20,610 bases of DNA from Tessaracoccus flavescens (GCA_020741375.1 DYZF01000035.1:1-20610); one strand, 5' to 3'; shown: positions 6,420 through 14,260, counted from the first letter of the stretch. The notes: generated by a model from the letters alone, not told the origin. Translations and numbers: made by a program.

Positions 6420-8073
6420 ACGCGTGAAGCTCACCCAGATCGTGCTGAGCTTCATCGCGATCGCGCTCGTGGCCTCGCTGTTCCTCGGCGGCTTGGTCGG
6501 GGGCCGGAACCAGGATCCGCCCGCTTCGACGTCCACCACCGGCCCGCAGACGCCGTCGGCCATCCCCGAGGGCGAGCGGATGCCGGGCGTCCCCGAGAAG
6601 CCGATCGCCGAACACGCGGTGTTCCCGGCGGAGCCCAACGAGAACGCCGACCGCCAGCTCGATTACGTGCCCAGTGGCACGGTCGCCGTCGAGTTCGCCG
6701 ATTCACTGGGCGACTACGCGGCCTACGCCACGCAGGTGGTCAACTGGCAGCAGTGCGCCAGCGGCGAGGGTCAGTGCGCCACCATCAAGGCGCCGCTGGA
6801 TTGGGACAACCCCGACGGCGACGCCATCGAGGTGGCGGTCCGCCGCGTTCCCAGCGGCGATTCCTCCCGCGGGCCGCTGTTCTTCAACCCCGGCGGCCCC
6901 GGCTTCGGCGGCCAAGACATGGCCCAGCGGATGGCCGGCCGTTGGCAGAACTACGACGCGGTGGGCTGGGATCCGCGCGGCACCGGCCAATCAACGCATG
7001 TTGTCTGCGGCACGCTGGAGCAGACGGACGAGATGATGAACCTCGACGCCAGCCCCGACGACGACGCCGAAGACAAGGCGCTGCGCGACGGCGGTGCGGA
7101 CTTCGCCAAGCAGTGCCGCGACAGCTCCGGCAAGCTGCTCGATCACATCAGCACCATCGACGTCGTGCGTGATCTGGACCTGCTGCGTCACCTCCTGGGC
7201 GCCGAGAAGCTCAACTACGTGGGCGTCTCCTACGGCACCTTCGTGGGCGCGACGTACGCGCAGCTGTTCCCCAACTCAGTCGGCCGGCTGGTGCTGGACG
7301 CCGCCGTCGACATCACCGGCGAGGACGAGATCCCCCAAGCCGCAGGCTTCGACCTGGCGCTCAGGAACTTCACGAAGTGGTGCGCCACCGCCAGCGACGA
7401 GCTGTGCCCGTTGGAGGGCGATCAGGACGAGATCAACGAGGGGATCGTCAGCGTGCTCACCAAGCTGGATCAGAATCCGCTCCCTGTGGGCGCCCGCGAG
7501 CTGACGCAGTCGCTCGCCGCCACCGGCATCGCCGTGTTCCTCTACGAGGACGATTCCGCCTACCGCACCCTCGCGCAGGTGATCCTCGCGGCCCAGCGCG
7601 GCGACGGACAGCCCCTGCTGGCGGCGGCAGACCTGCTCAACGGTCGCGGCGGATCGAGCTACGACACCTCCACCTACGCCTTCCCGGCCATGGCCTGCGC
7701 CGACGCCGTCGACGAGGGTGCGGACGCCGTGCTCGGTAACTGGCGCGAAACCTTCGCCAAGGCCCCGATCATGGCCCCGTTCATGGGCGCCGGCTACAGC
7801 TGCGAGTTCTGGACGGCCGAATCGGCGCCGCAGCTCAAGCTGACCGCTCCCGGCGCGCCGACGATCCTCGTCGTCGGCACCACCGGGGATTCGGCCACTC
7901 CCTACGAGCAGGCGAAATCGATGGCGGAGCAGCTCGAATCGGGCACGCTGCTCACACTCGACGGCGCCGGCCACGGCGCGGTGACCGGCCAGAACAAGTG
8001 CATCGCGGACGCCGTCGACGGCTACTTGTACGACGGAAAGGCGCCCGAGGACGGGAAGGTCTGCACGGCCTGA
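6412..8073 (+). CDS. Membrane-anchored alpha/beta-hydrolase, tripeptidyl aminopeptidase (S33) type
   Basis: This 553-residue exported hydrolase resembles actinobacterial tripeptidyl/prolyl aminopeptidases (SlpD/SlpE group, MEROPS S33). A single hydrophobic segment (LTQIVLSFIAIALVASLFLG, about residues 7-26) follows an Arg/Lys start. There is no lipobox Cys, so it is either anchored in the membrane or carries an uncleaved signal. After a Pro/Thr-rich linker come the oxyanion loop region FNPGGPGFGG, DPRGTGQS, the nucleophile elbow GVSYGT (Ser273), the acid Asp493 in GTTGDSATPY, and His521 in GAGHGAV in the TAP-like C-terminal domain. The catalytic triad is therefore complete. ATG 6412 is preferred to GTG 6406 because AGGAAGG (6397-6403) is 8 nt upstream of it. 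It probably cleaves short peptides outside the membrane; the substrate is unknown. Confidence 0.85.
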   Translation: MSRRVKLTQIVLSFIAIALVASLFLGGLVGGRNQDPPASTSTTGPQTPSAIPEGERMPGVPEKPIAEHAVFPAEPNENADRQLDYVPSGTVAVEFADSLGDYAAYATQVVNWQQCASGEGQCATIKAPLDWDNPDGDAIEVAVRRVPSGDSSRGPLFFNPGGPGFGGQDMAQRMAGRWQNYDAVGWDPRGTGQSTHVVCGTLEQTDEMMNLDASPDDDAEDKALRDGGADFAKQCRDSSGKLLDHISTIDVVRDLDLLRHLLGAEKLNYVGVSYGTFVGATYAQLFPNSVGRLVLDAAVDITGEDEIPQAAGFDLALRNFTKWCATASDELCPLEGDQDEINEGIVSVLTKLDQNPLPVGARELTQSLAATGIAVFLYEDDSAYRTLAQVILAAQRGDGQPLLAAADLLNGRGGSSYDTSTYAFPAMACADAVDEGADAVLGNWRETFAKAPIMAPFMGAGYSCEFWTAESAPQLKLTAPGAPTILVVGTTGDSATPYEQAKSMAEQLESGTLLTLDGAGHGAVTGQNKCIADAVDGYLYDGKAPEDGKVCTA

Positions 8074-8094
8074 CGCCGACGGTGTGCGGTCGCT

Positions 8095-8124
8095 TTGGCG
8101 CGGCTGGCAGCGTGCCGGTATAGT
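8095..8124 (+). promoter_or_regulatory. Promoter of tRNA-Thr
   Basis: TTGGCG (8095-8100) and TATAGT (8119-8124) are separated by 18 bp and match sigma-70/SigA consensus well. Transcription would start near 8131, about 5 nt before the mature tRNA. Confidence 0.65.
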
Positions 8125-8135
8125 TCCCTTCTGCT

Positions 8136-8211
8136 GCCGCCCTAGCTCAGTCGGTAGAGCGACGCTCTCGTAAAGCGTAGGTCACGGGTTCGAATCCCGT
8201 GGGCGGCTCCA
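8136..8211 (+). tRNA. tRNA-Thr (anticodon CGT)
   Basis: The cloverleaf is complete: acceptor GCCGCCC (8136-8142) pairs with GGGCGGC (8201-8207); D-stem GCTC/GAGC; anticodon stem ACGCT/AGCGT around the 7-nt loop CTCGTAA, with CGT at 8169-8171; T-stem ACGGG/CCCGT with loop TTCGAAT. The discriminator base is T and CCA is encoded (8209-8211). It reads the ACG threonine codon, which is frequent in this GC-rich genome. It is monocistronic, with its own promoter and terminator. Confidence 0.97.
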
Positions 8212-8242
8212 CAAGGCCCCGACTCCGGTCGGGGCCTTGTTC
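8212..8242 (+). terminator. Rho-independent terminator after tRNA-Thr
   Basis: A perfect 12-bp stem (8212-8223 with 8228-8239, CAAGGCCCCGAC and its complement) closes a 4-nt loop (TCCG). It begins directly after the tRNA CCA and is followed by a short T-rich run (TTCATT). Confidence 0.85.
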
Positions 8243-8363
8243 ATTCCCCGCACCGCGCAGGGCGCCGGCTTAGGCCAAGCCCCAAGTCTGGGTGGATTTG
8301 AGGGCCGGTAATGTGGTGACCGTTCCGGATAACCGGGCCACGAATTTGTAAGAGGAGGGTCAC

Positions 8364-9713
8364 GTGATCGACTGCGCCATCATTGGAGCTGGCTTGGCCG
8401 GGCTCGTCGCCGCTCAATATCTCGTCGACCGCGGCCAGCAGGTGCAGGTGCTCGAGGCACGCGACCGCGTTGGTGGACGCCTTGAGAACAAGGTGCTCAG
8501 CGACGGCCACTACGTCGAGCTCGGCGGACAGTGGATCGGCCCCGGCTTCGACGAACTGCTCGAGATCATCGACGATCTCGGCCTGGAAACCATCGGCCTT
8601 CCCGCCAAGGGCAACCTCATGGTCCGCCTTCGTGGCCAGGCGCTCGAGGTGCCGTCGTCCGAGGACGCCCCCGCGCTCACCCCGTTCGAGGTCGCAGATC
8701 TCGGCCAGGGCCTGCTGCGTCTGCGTCGACTGGCCGAGCGCCTCCGCGACGACGCCGTCTGGGTGAAGGCCAACGACGCGTGGCTGCGCCAAGATCTGCG
8801 CCGCTGGGTCACCACCAACCTCCGCACCGCCGGCGCGCAGACGCGCTTCGGCGAGGTGTACACAGCTGCGTTCGGCCCCATGCCCAAGGAAGCCACCCTG
8901 CTCGAGGGGCTCTACCAGGTGAACTCCGGCCCGGACCTTGAAACCATGCTGGCCAGCAACGGCGGCCTGCACCAGCGTCGCGTTGCCGGCGGCATGGCTG
9001 CGGTCACCGACGCCTTGGCCGAGCGCTTGGGCGACGTCGTGCGCCTCGGCGCGCAGGTGGTCAAGGTGGAGCACGGTCCCACCTCCGCCAAGGTGCATCT
9101 GGCCAACGGCGACGTCGTGGAAGCCAAGCAGGTCATTTCGACGCTGCCGCCGCGGCTCGCCGTCGCCGTCCCGCACGAGCCGGCTCTGCCGGAATGGCGC
9201 CGTGAGGCGGCCGACAAGGTCTCGCCCGGCAACGTCATCAAGGCCTTCCTCATCTACGAGACCCCGTTCTGGCGTGAGCTCGGCTTCTCCGGGCAGTCCA
9301 GCGCCGACGAGGGCGCCGTCCGGGTGACGTTCGACACCACCGCCTCGGATTCCAGCCGCGGCCACCTGATGGGCTTCTTCGAAGGAGCCGACGCGGATTC
9401 GCTGTCGCGGCGTTCCGTGACCCTGCGCGAGCGGGCCTTCATCGATTCCGTGGTGCGCACGTTCGGGCCCGTGGCGCAGAAGCCTCTTGCCTACGTGGAG
9501 CGTGACTGGTCGGCCGAAAAGTTCACCGGCGGCTGCCACGGCGCCCACTTCTCGCCCGGCGTGTGGACCACCAACGGCCCCATCCTGGCCGCGCCCGAAG
9601 GCGTGCTGCACTGGGCGGGTGCCGAGTACGCCACCCGGTTCAACGGCTACATGGAAGGCGCGGTGCGTTCCGGCCGGGAGGTCGCCGCGGTGGTGGCGCG
9701 GGCACTAGCCTGA
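8364..9713 (+). CDS. Flavin-dependent amine oxidase (monoamine/putrescine oxidase family)
   Basis: The 449-residue protein is a cytoplasmic FAD enzyme of the flavin amine oxidase family, which oxidises amines or polyamines to aldehydes with release of H2O2 and ammonia. It shows the FAD-binding Rossmann motif GAGLAGL (8-14), Glu31 at the end of the second strand, the RVGGR loop, ELGGQWIGP, and the C-terminal flavin-contact region GVLHWAGAEYATRFNGYMEG. WSAEKFTGGCHGAHFSPGVW is the usual substrate/flavin segment. The start is GTG 8364 with a strong AGGAGG 6 nt upstream. The substrate cannot be told from the sequence. The 122 bp between the tRNA terminator and this gene contain a TAATGT and a GATAAC box but no promoter I would assert. 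The stop overlaps the -10-like box of the next gene. Confidence 0.88.
   Translation: MIDCAIIGAGLAGLVAAQYLVDRGQQVQVLEARDRVGGRLENKVLSDGHYVELGGQWIGPGFDELLEIIDDLGLETIGLPAKGNLMVRLRGQALEVPSSEDAPALTPFEVADLGQGLLRLRRLAERLRDDAVWVKANDAWLRQDLRRWVTTNLRTAGAQTRFGEVYTAAFGPMPKEATLLEGLYQVNSGPDLETMLASNGGLHQRRVAGGMAAVTDALAERLGDVVRLGAQVVKVEHGPTSAKVHLANGDVVEAKQVISTLPPRLAVAVPHEPALPEWRREAADKVSPGNVIKAFLIYETPFWRELGFSGQSSADEGAVRVTFDTTASDSSRGHLMGFFEGADADSLSRRSVTLRERAFIDSVVRTFGPVAQKPLAYVERDWSAEKFTGGCHGAHFSPGVWTTNGPILAAPEGVLHWAGAEYATRFNGYMEGAVRSGREVAAVVARALA
9706..9711 (+). promoter_or_regulatory. TANNNT -10 box 6 nt before the AlkZ-like gene (leaderless candidate)
   Basis: TAGCCT ends on the first base of the amine oxidase stop codon and is followed after 6 nt by ATG 9718. 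There is no Shine-Dalgarno sequence. The last codons of one gene thus double as the promoter of the next. Confidence 0.45.
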
Positions 9714-9717
9714 CCGC

Positions 9718-10791
9718 ATGCCAGATGTCTCCCTTGGCAGGCTCAGACTCGTCGCCCAAGGCTTGATCGACCGTCCCTTCGCGCGCCCGGCTGACGCCCT
9801 CACGGCGTTCGGGGCGATGCAGGGGCAAGACCTACCCGGAGCCATCGCGTCGGCCGCGCTGCGCTCCACCGGTTCTGCCGAGGACGTCATCGACGACCTC
9901 AACGCAGGCCGCATCGTCCGCAGCTACCCGATGCGCGGCACCGTGTTCCTCATGCCCGCCAGCGACGCGCTCTGGATCACGGAGCTGTGCGCCAAGCCGT
10001 CGCTGCGGGCGGCGAGCTCGCGCCGTCGCGACATCGACGAGAGCCACATCGCCCGCGCCTCCGAGGTGACTCGGACGGTTCTGGCGGATGGGCCGCGGTC
10101 GCGGGGCGACGTGCTGGAGGCGTGGACGGCCGCCGGGCTGAGTACGGCGGAGGGGCGCGGCTACCACGTGCTCTTCCACCTGATCGCCGGCGGCGAGGTG
10201 TGTTACGGGCCGTGGAACGGGGCCGATCAGGACGTGGCGCTGGCCGCGGACTGGCTGCCGCGCGATTCCTCGCTGGACGAGCGGTTCGACGGCGACCGGA
10301 TCGCCGCGACAGCCGAGCTTCTCCGCCGTTACTTCACGTCGCACGGCCCGGCGACGGTGCGCGACTTCGCGTGGTGGACCAAGCTGACGCTCACCGAGAT
10401 CCGGGCGGCGCTGCCGCTGGTGGCGGGGGAGTTGGAGACCGACGGCGAGACGGAGCCGAGCTTCTGGGCGCCCGGCCTCCGCGAGCGCGCGGCCGATCTG
10501 GGCCGGGCCGTCAACAAGCCCCTGCTGTTGCCCGGGTTCGACGAGTTCATCTTGGGCTACCAGGACCGGCTGTTCGCGATGAACGCCGAGGAACACACCA
10601 AGCTCGTGCCGGGCAACAACGGGGTGTTCCAGAAGTCTGTCGTGGTGGGCGGCCGCGTGCGTGGCCTGTGGCGTCGCGGCGGCAGGCCGGGGAAGCGCGC
10701 CCTCGCCGTCGACGGATTCGCCGGCCTCACGGACGCGGCCGAGAAGAAGTTGGGCAAGCTGTTCGACGAGTTCCCCTTCGTCGGCCCCTGA
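9718..10791 (+). CDS. Winged-helix DNA-binding protein of the AlkZ/YcaQ-like (HTH_42) family
   Basis: The 357-residue protein matches the HTH_42 family (PF06224), which includes the DNA glycosylases AlkZ and YcaQ that unhook interstrand crosslinks and remove bulky lesions; many members are uncharacterised. Seen here are the N-terminal helix LGRLRLVAQGLIDRP, the segment AMQGQDLPGAIASAALR that aligns with the family's Q-x-Q/D catalytic motif (Gln35 and Gln37 followed by Asp38), VRSYPMRGTVFLMP, HGPATVRDFAWWTKLT, and the C-terminal LLLPGFDEFILGYQDR and GVFQKSVVVGGRVRGLWRR. The central residue of the QxQ motif is Gly, where known active members have an aliphatic residue, so glycosylase activity is uncertain. 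It is convergent with glnB across a shared hairpin. Confidence 0.8.
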   Translation: MPDVSLGRLRLVAQGLIDRPFARPADALTAFGAMQGQDLPGAIASAALRSTGSAEDVIDDLNAGRIVRSYPMRGTVFLMPASDALWITELCAKPSLRAASSRRRDIDESHIARASEVTRTVLADGPRSRGDVLEAWTAAGLSTAEGRGYHVLFHLIAGGEVCYGPWNGADQDVALAADWLPRDSSLDERFDGDRIAATAELLRRYFTSHGPATVRDFAWWTKLTLTEIRAALPLVAGELETDGETEPSFWAPGLRERAADLGRAVNKPLLLPGFDEFILGYQDRLFAMNAEEHTKLVPGNNGVFQKSVVVGGRVRGLWRRGGRPGKRALAVDGFAGLTDAAEKKLGKLFDEFPFVGP

Positions 10792-10798
10792 GCACGAG

Positions 10799-10836
10799 GA
10801 TCGGCCCCGCCTGTCAGGAGGAAGGCGGGGCCGATC
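10799..10836. terminator. Hairpin between convergent genes, probable bidirectional terminator
   Basis: A 13-bp perfect stem (10799-10811 with 10824-10836, GATCGGCCCCGCC and its complement) with a 12-nt loop lies between the convergent stops at 10791 and 10858. There is no T tract on either side, as is common for actinobacterial hairpin terminators. Confidence 0.6.
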
Positions 10837-10857
10837 GGCTCAGGGATGTGTGATGGG

Positions 10858-11196
10858 TCAGACGGCGGCGGAACCTCGCTCTCCGGTGCGGATCCGGACA
10901 ACCTCATCCACCGGGGTGGACCACACCTTGCCGTCGCCCACCTCGCCGGTGCGGGCCGCGGCCGAGATGACGTCGATCACGGCCTCGGCCTCTGCGTCCT
11001 CGACGAGGACCTCGATCTTGGCCTTGGCGATGAAATCGATGACGAATTCGGCGCCGCGGTACACCTCGCGATGGCCGCGCTGGCGGGCGTAGCCGGAGCA
11101 TTCGGTGACGGTCATGCCCGCGATGCCGTGCTGAGCGAGCGCGATCTGCACGTGGGTGAGCATGGTGGGCTGGACGATGGCGGTCACGAGTCTCAT
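10858..11196 (-). CDS. glnB: Nitrogen regulatory P-II protein with Phe at position 51
   Basis: P-II proteins sense 2-oxoglutarate and ATP/ADP and, when paired with Amt, block the ammonium channel. The 112-residue protein has normal length and aligns without gaps to E. coli GlnB: Gln39, Lys58, the GDGK turn and the C-terminal RIRTGE are present. The T-loop reads YARQRGHREVYRGAEF, so Tyr46 is kept but residue 51, the usual uridylylated or adenylylated Tyr, is Phe (GAA TTC in the coding strand). Covalent control at that site is therefore not possible. The ATG overlaps the amt stop (ATGA), and GAGGAGGTCA inside the end of amt is a strong ribosome site, so the two proteins are made together. The usual third gene, glnD, is absent: a convergent gene follows. 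Confidence 0.95.
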   Translation of the reverse strand: MRLVTAIVQPTMLTHVQIALAQHGIAGMTVTECSGYARQRGHREVYRGAEFVIDFIAKAKIEVLVEDAEAEAVIDVISAAARTGEVGDGKVWSTPVDEVVRIRTGERGSAAV

Positions 11197-12524
11197 CGGG
11201 TGACCTCCTCTCGGGGAGCGGGGACGATCAGGGTTTGGCGGACGCCATAGGCGGAGTAGCCGACGGCGCTGAGGTCGTAGCCGGTCTCGGCGTGCTGCGC
11301 AGTGTCGACGCCCTGGGTCTCAGCGGCCTCGGTGACGCGCAGGCCCATGACCATGTCGAGCACCTTGGCGATCACGAACGTGACGACGAAGGAGTAGACC
11401 ATGACAACGGCTGCACCCGCGGCCTGGCGGCCGAGCTGGTCGACGCCGCCGCCGAAGAGCAGGCCGGCCACACCGGCGGGCGACTCGGGATCGGCGAGGA
11501 GGCCGATCAGCAGCGTGCCCACGAGACCACCCACGAGGTGGACGCCCACGACGTCGAGCGAATCGTCGTAGCCGAGCTTGTTCTTCAGGCCGATGGCGAA
11601 GGCGCAGGCCACACCGGCCAGGAGGCCGATGATGAGGGCGCCCAGCGGGCTGACGGAGTTGGCGGCGGGGGTGATGCCCACCAGGCCGGCGACGATGCCC
11701 GAAGCGGCACCCAGCGACGTGGCGTGGCCGTCGCGCAGGCGCTCCACGAGGAGCCAGCCGAGCATGGCGGCAGCGGTCGCGCCGAGGGTGTTGATCCAGG
11801 CGACGCCTGCGATCGCGTTGGCGCCGAGGGCCGAGCCGGCGTTGAAGCCGAACCAGCCGAACCACAGGAGGCCGGCGCCGAGCATAACGAGGGTGAGGTT
11901 GTGGGGACGCATGGGGGTGCGGCCGAAGCCGAGGCGGGGGCCGAGCACGATGCACAGAGCCAGGGCCGCAGCGCCGGCGTTGATGTGGATGGCGGTGCCA
12001 CCGGCAAAGTCGAGAGCCTGGATCGAGTTGGCGATGAAGCCGCCCTTCTCAGCGGTTCCGCCGTCGAAGCTGAATACCCAGTGCGCTGCGGGGAAGTACA
12101 CCAGCAGGGCCCACACTGCGGCGAACACGGCCCAGGCGGAGAACTTCATGCGGTCGGCGACGGCGCCGGAGATGAGGGCGACGGCGATGATCGCGAACGC
12201 GGCCTGGAAGCCTGCGAACACGAGGGCCGGGACGGTGAAGGTGGCCTTCTCCGGATCCATCATGCCGTTGAGGAAAGCAAACTCGAGCGGGTTGCCGAGG
12301 AAGCCACCGATAGAGTTGCCGAAGGCCATCGAGTAGCCGACGACCACCCAGAGGACACCGACGATGCCCATCGTGGTGACCGACATCATCAGCATGTTGA
12401 GGACGGACTTGGCTCGCACCATGCCGCCGTAGAAGAACGCAAGGGCTGGGGTCATGAGGAGCACGAGGGCCGCGCTCACCAAGACCCAGGCGGTGTCGCC
12501 TGTATCAATTTCAAGAATCTCCAT
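11193..12524 (-). CDS. amt: Ammonium transporter Amt
   Basis: This trimeric inner-membrane channel imports ammonium. The 443-residue protein has about eleven membrane helices and all key residues: the periplasmic-side FYGGMVRAKSVLNM segment, Asp172 in DFAGGTAIH, the twin histidines His180 and His329 (GVHLVGG), and GFNAGSALG. The C-terminal cytoplasmic tail (ETQGVDTAQHAETGYD) carries the G-x-D-x-x-x-H-x-E pattern that controls gating and P-II docking. I start it at ATG 12524 because GAGGA lies 8 nt upstream and the N-terminus matches the family; the open frame extends 15 codons further but would add a basic leader. The upstream 167 bp hold two GlnR-like boxes. It forms a two-gene operon with glnB. 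Confidence 0.95.
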   Translation of the reverse strand: MEILEIDTGDTAWVLVSAALVLLMTPALAFFYGGMVRAKSVLNMLMMSVTTMGIVGVLWVVVGYSMAFGNSIGGFLGNPLEFAFLNGMMDPEKATFTVPALVFAGFQAAFAIIAVALISGAVADRMKFSAWAVFAAVWALLVYFPAAHWVFSFDGGTAEKGGFIANSIQALDFAGGTAIHINAGAAALALCIVLGPRLGFGRTPMRPHNLTLVMLGAGLLWFGWFGFNAGSALGANAIAGVAWINTLGATAAAMLGWLLVERLRDGHATSLGAASGIVAGLVGITPAANSVSPLGALIIGLLAGVACAFAIGLKNKLGYDDSLDVVGVHLVGGLVGTLLIGLLADPESPAGVAGLLFGGGVDQLGRQAAGAAVVMVYSFVVTFVIAKVLDMVMGLRVTEAAETQGVDTAQHAETGYDLSAVGYSAYGVRQTLIVPAPREEVTR

Positions 12525-12569
12525 GACGGAAATCCTCGTGGAGGCACGTTTCGCGGGCTTGGCCGCCAC

Positions 12570-12585
12570 GTAACGGTTCCGTTAG
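12570..12585 (-). promoter_or_regulatory. GlnR-like box, proximal, before amt
   Basis: On the amt coding strand this reads CTAAC-n6-GTTAC, matching the AC-n9-AC core and the gTnAC half-site described for actinobacterial GlnR. The central 14 bp (12571-12584) are also a perfect palindrome. It lies 45 bp upstream of the amt start codon. Assignment to GlnR is inference. Confidence 0.45.
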
Positions 12586-12622
12586 GGAAATCCGGGTTCA
12601 GGTTTCAGCGGCGCAACGCGAT

Positions 12623-12638
12623 GTTTCGCCGTCGTTTC
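12623..12638 (-). promoter_or_regulatory. GlnR-like box, distal, before amt
   Basis: On the amt coding strand this reads GAAAC-GACGGC-GAAAC, two perfect copies of the GlnR b-site half motif 11 bp apart. Its centre is 53 bp (about five helical turns) from that of the proximal box. A further single GAAAC half-site (12602-12606) lies between them. Confidence 0.45.
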
Positions 12639-12691
12639 AAGGACGGCACTCGCCCCAGCCACGTCGTCCCCCAGCCGCCGGCTCACGGATG

Positions 12692-13180
12692 CTAAGGCCG
12701 CTCGACGCCCTCGAGCACGACCGCGGAGAAATCGCCGCTCTCAAGATCCGCCCATTCACCGTCGAAGGAGAACGTGGTGTACGCCGACGTCGGGTACCAG
12801 CACTGCGCCTGATCCGCCTCGGAGCGGTTGCTCGCGTACGCCAGCTCCGCAACCAGGCTGGGGATCGTCGGGGCGTGGCCGATGACGATCAGCCCGGTGA
12901 CCTCCGGGTCGGTCTCGGCGATCCGCTGGATCATGGTGTCGGTGCCGTCGTAGTACAGGGCGTCCTGAAACTCGGCGGGAATGTCGAGCCCGAGCGCGGC
13001 GAACGTCTCGCGCGTGCGGGTGGACGACGACACCAGCGCGTACTGCAAGCCGAGGTCCGCCAGTTCCTTGCCGGCGTTCTGCGCGTCTTGGACGCCGCGC
13101 GGCATGAGGTGGCGGGCCTTGTCGCCCTCGGGGTTGTTGGCCTCAGTCTTCGCGTGGCGCATCAGCACGAGTCGTCGCAT
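12692..13180 (-). CDS. SixA-type histidine phosphatase family protein
   Basis: The 162-residue protein belongs to the small branch of the histidine phosphatase superfamily that includes SixA, a phosphohistidine phosphatase. The catalytic RHA motif (Arg8, His9) starts right at the N-terminus (MRRLVLMRHAKTEA), and the second histidine is His102 in IVIGHAPTIPSL; SSSTRTRETFAAL is the usual phosphate-binding Arg segment. The ATG at 13180 gives the expected short N-terminus; extending the frame upstream would run into the promoter and the next gene. The partner is unknown: SixA acts on the ArcB HPt domain in E. coli, which this lineage is not expected to have. It lies 23 bp after the methyltransferase gene. 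Confidence 0.87.
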   Translation of the reverse strand: MRRLVLMRHAKTEANNPEGDKARHLMPRGVQDAQNAGKELADLGLQYALVSSSTRTRETFAALGLDIPAEFQDALYYDGTDTMIQRIAETDPEVTGLIVIGHAPTIPSLVAELAYASNRSEADQAQCWYPTSAYTTFSFDGEWADLESGDFSAVVLEGVERP

Positions 13181-13187
13181 GCTGGTC

Positions 13188-13193
13188 AGCGTA
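13188..13193 (-). promoter_or_regulatory. TANNNT -10 box 7 nt before the SixA gene (leaderless candidate)
   Basis: On the minus strand TACGCT is followed after 7 nt by the ATG at 13180, with no Shine-Dalgarno sequence. It lies in the 23-bp gap after the methyltransferase stop and would let the phosphatase be expressed on its own. Confidence 0.4.
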
Positions 13194-13203
13194 CTCCGGG
13201 CGT

Positions 13204-14208
13204 CTACGGCTTGACGGCGACGATGAGATCGCGCTTGATCGAGGAATCGACGCGGTGCGCGAAGCTCTCCCACGCGCCGCCCTCCTGCACCGCCAACCCG
13301 GCGGACGTGAGCATCGACGCCAGGTCTTCGCGGGACAGGCCGAACGTGTTCCACGACAAACCGAGCGCGCCGCCGTGCATCAACTGGCCGGCCCACACCG
13401 GCAACGCCTCGCGAAGCAGGCCAGCGGGGGAGCGGTCGCGCTTCCCGGAGACGCCGCGGACGTCGGTGGTGGCGCCGTGCGCGACGCCGTACGGTGCGTC
13501 GGCGACGATCGCGTCGAACTTCTTCTTGCCGAACAGCTCGGCCGACGTGCGGGTGTCGCCCGTGAACGACGCCACCTTCAGCTTGCCGCCGTCGACGGCG
13601 ATCTCGGCATCGAAGCGCTTGCCGATGGCCTTGCCGTCGCGGCGGACCGCGGTGACGTCGGCGGTGTGCTTGATCCGCTTGCGGCGCAGATACGTCTTGA
13701 GGAATGACGCCATCTGCTCGAAGGCCTTCTCATCGCCCTCAACACCGTAGGCGTCGTGGCCGAACATGAGTGCGGTCGACAGCGTCGTGCCGCGCCCGGC
13801 CAGCGGGTCGAGGACTTGGCGGGGGCCGGTCGGCTCGCGAGTGATGGCGGCGAGCGTCACGTTGAGGAGGAGTTGCGTGAACTGCTCGTTGGTCTTGCCT
13901 TGGTACTTCGGGATCGTGACGAGGTCGTCGTCGAGAACGAAGGGCCGCGGCAGGGCTACCGGGCGTAGCAGTTCGCCGTCGGCTTGGAACAGAGCGAACG
14001 CCGCGGACTGCCGCGACACCGTCTCCAACTGGGCCTCCACCAGCTCGTCCGCCTCGAAGGAGAGGTAGCTGACGCCGGCGAGTTCGGTGTCGGCCACCTC
14101 ACGCGCGAATGGCGCGGTGATGGTGAGTTCCGCGGCGGTCAGGGGACCGGATTCGCCGGCGTAGACGCGGTTCGCCGACGGGGTGCGCAGCAGGAGATAG
14201 CGAGGCAT
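13204..14208 (-). CDS. TRM11-like RNA methyltransferase (UPF0020 fold)
   Basis: The 334-residue protein has an N-terminal region of about 120 residues without an obvious known domain (PRYLLLRTPSANRVYAGESG), then a Rossmann-type methyltransferase. Motif I is DPLAGRGTTL (134-143), the acidic end of the second strand is VEGDE, and motif IV is ADAPYG (236-241), a D-A-P-Y variant of the DPPY/NPPY motif of N-methylating enzymes. This arrangement is that of TRM11/UPF0020 proteins, which methylate guanosines in tRNA. A basic, repeat-like segment between motifs I and IV (RRKRIKHTADVTAVRRDGK) may bind RNA. I start at ATG 14208, where the N-terminus fits; there is no ribosome site, and GAAACT lies 6 nt upstream, so it may be leaderless. 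The substrate is not known. Confidence 0.8.
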   Translation of the reverse strand: MPRYLLLRTPSANRVYAGESGPLTAAELTITAPFAREVADTELAGVSYLSFEADELVEAQLETVSRQSAAFALFQADGELLRPVALPRPFVLDDDLVTIPKYQGKTNEQFTQLLLNVTLAAITREPTGPRQVLDPLAGRGTTLSTALMFGHDAYGVEGDEKAFEQMASFLKTYLRRKRIKHTADVTAVRRDGKAIGKRFDAEIAVDGGKLKVASFTGDTRTSAELFGKKKFDAIVADAPYGVAHGATTDVRGVSGKRDRSPAGLLREALPVWAGQLMHGGALGLSWNTFGLSREDLASMLTSAGLAVQEGGAWESFAHRVDSSIKRDLIVAVKP

Positions 14209-14260
14209 TGGGCTAGTTTCCCACGTCGGCGCCCGCCCGCGCAGTCGAGCCGCTCGCGAG

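Noticed and set aside
11235..12695. A 486-codon open frame on the plus strand opposite amt
   Set aside because: The Amt protein on the minus strand is unmistakable; the antisense product is a His/Glu/Gly-rich shadow typical of GC-rich genes.
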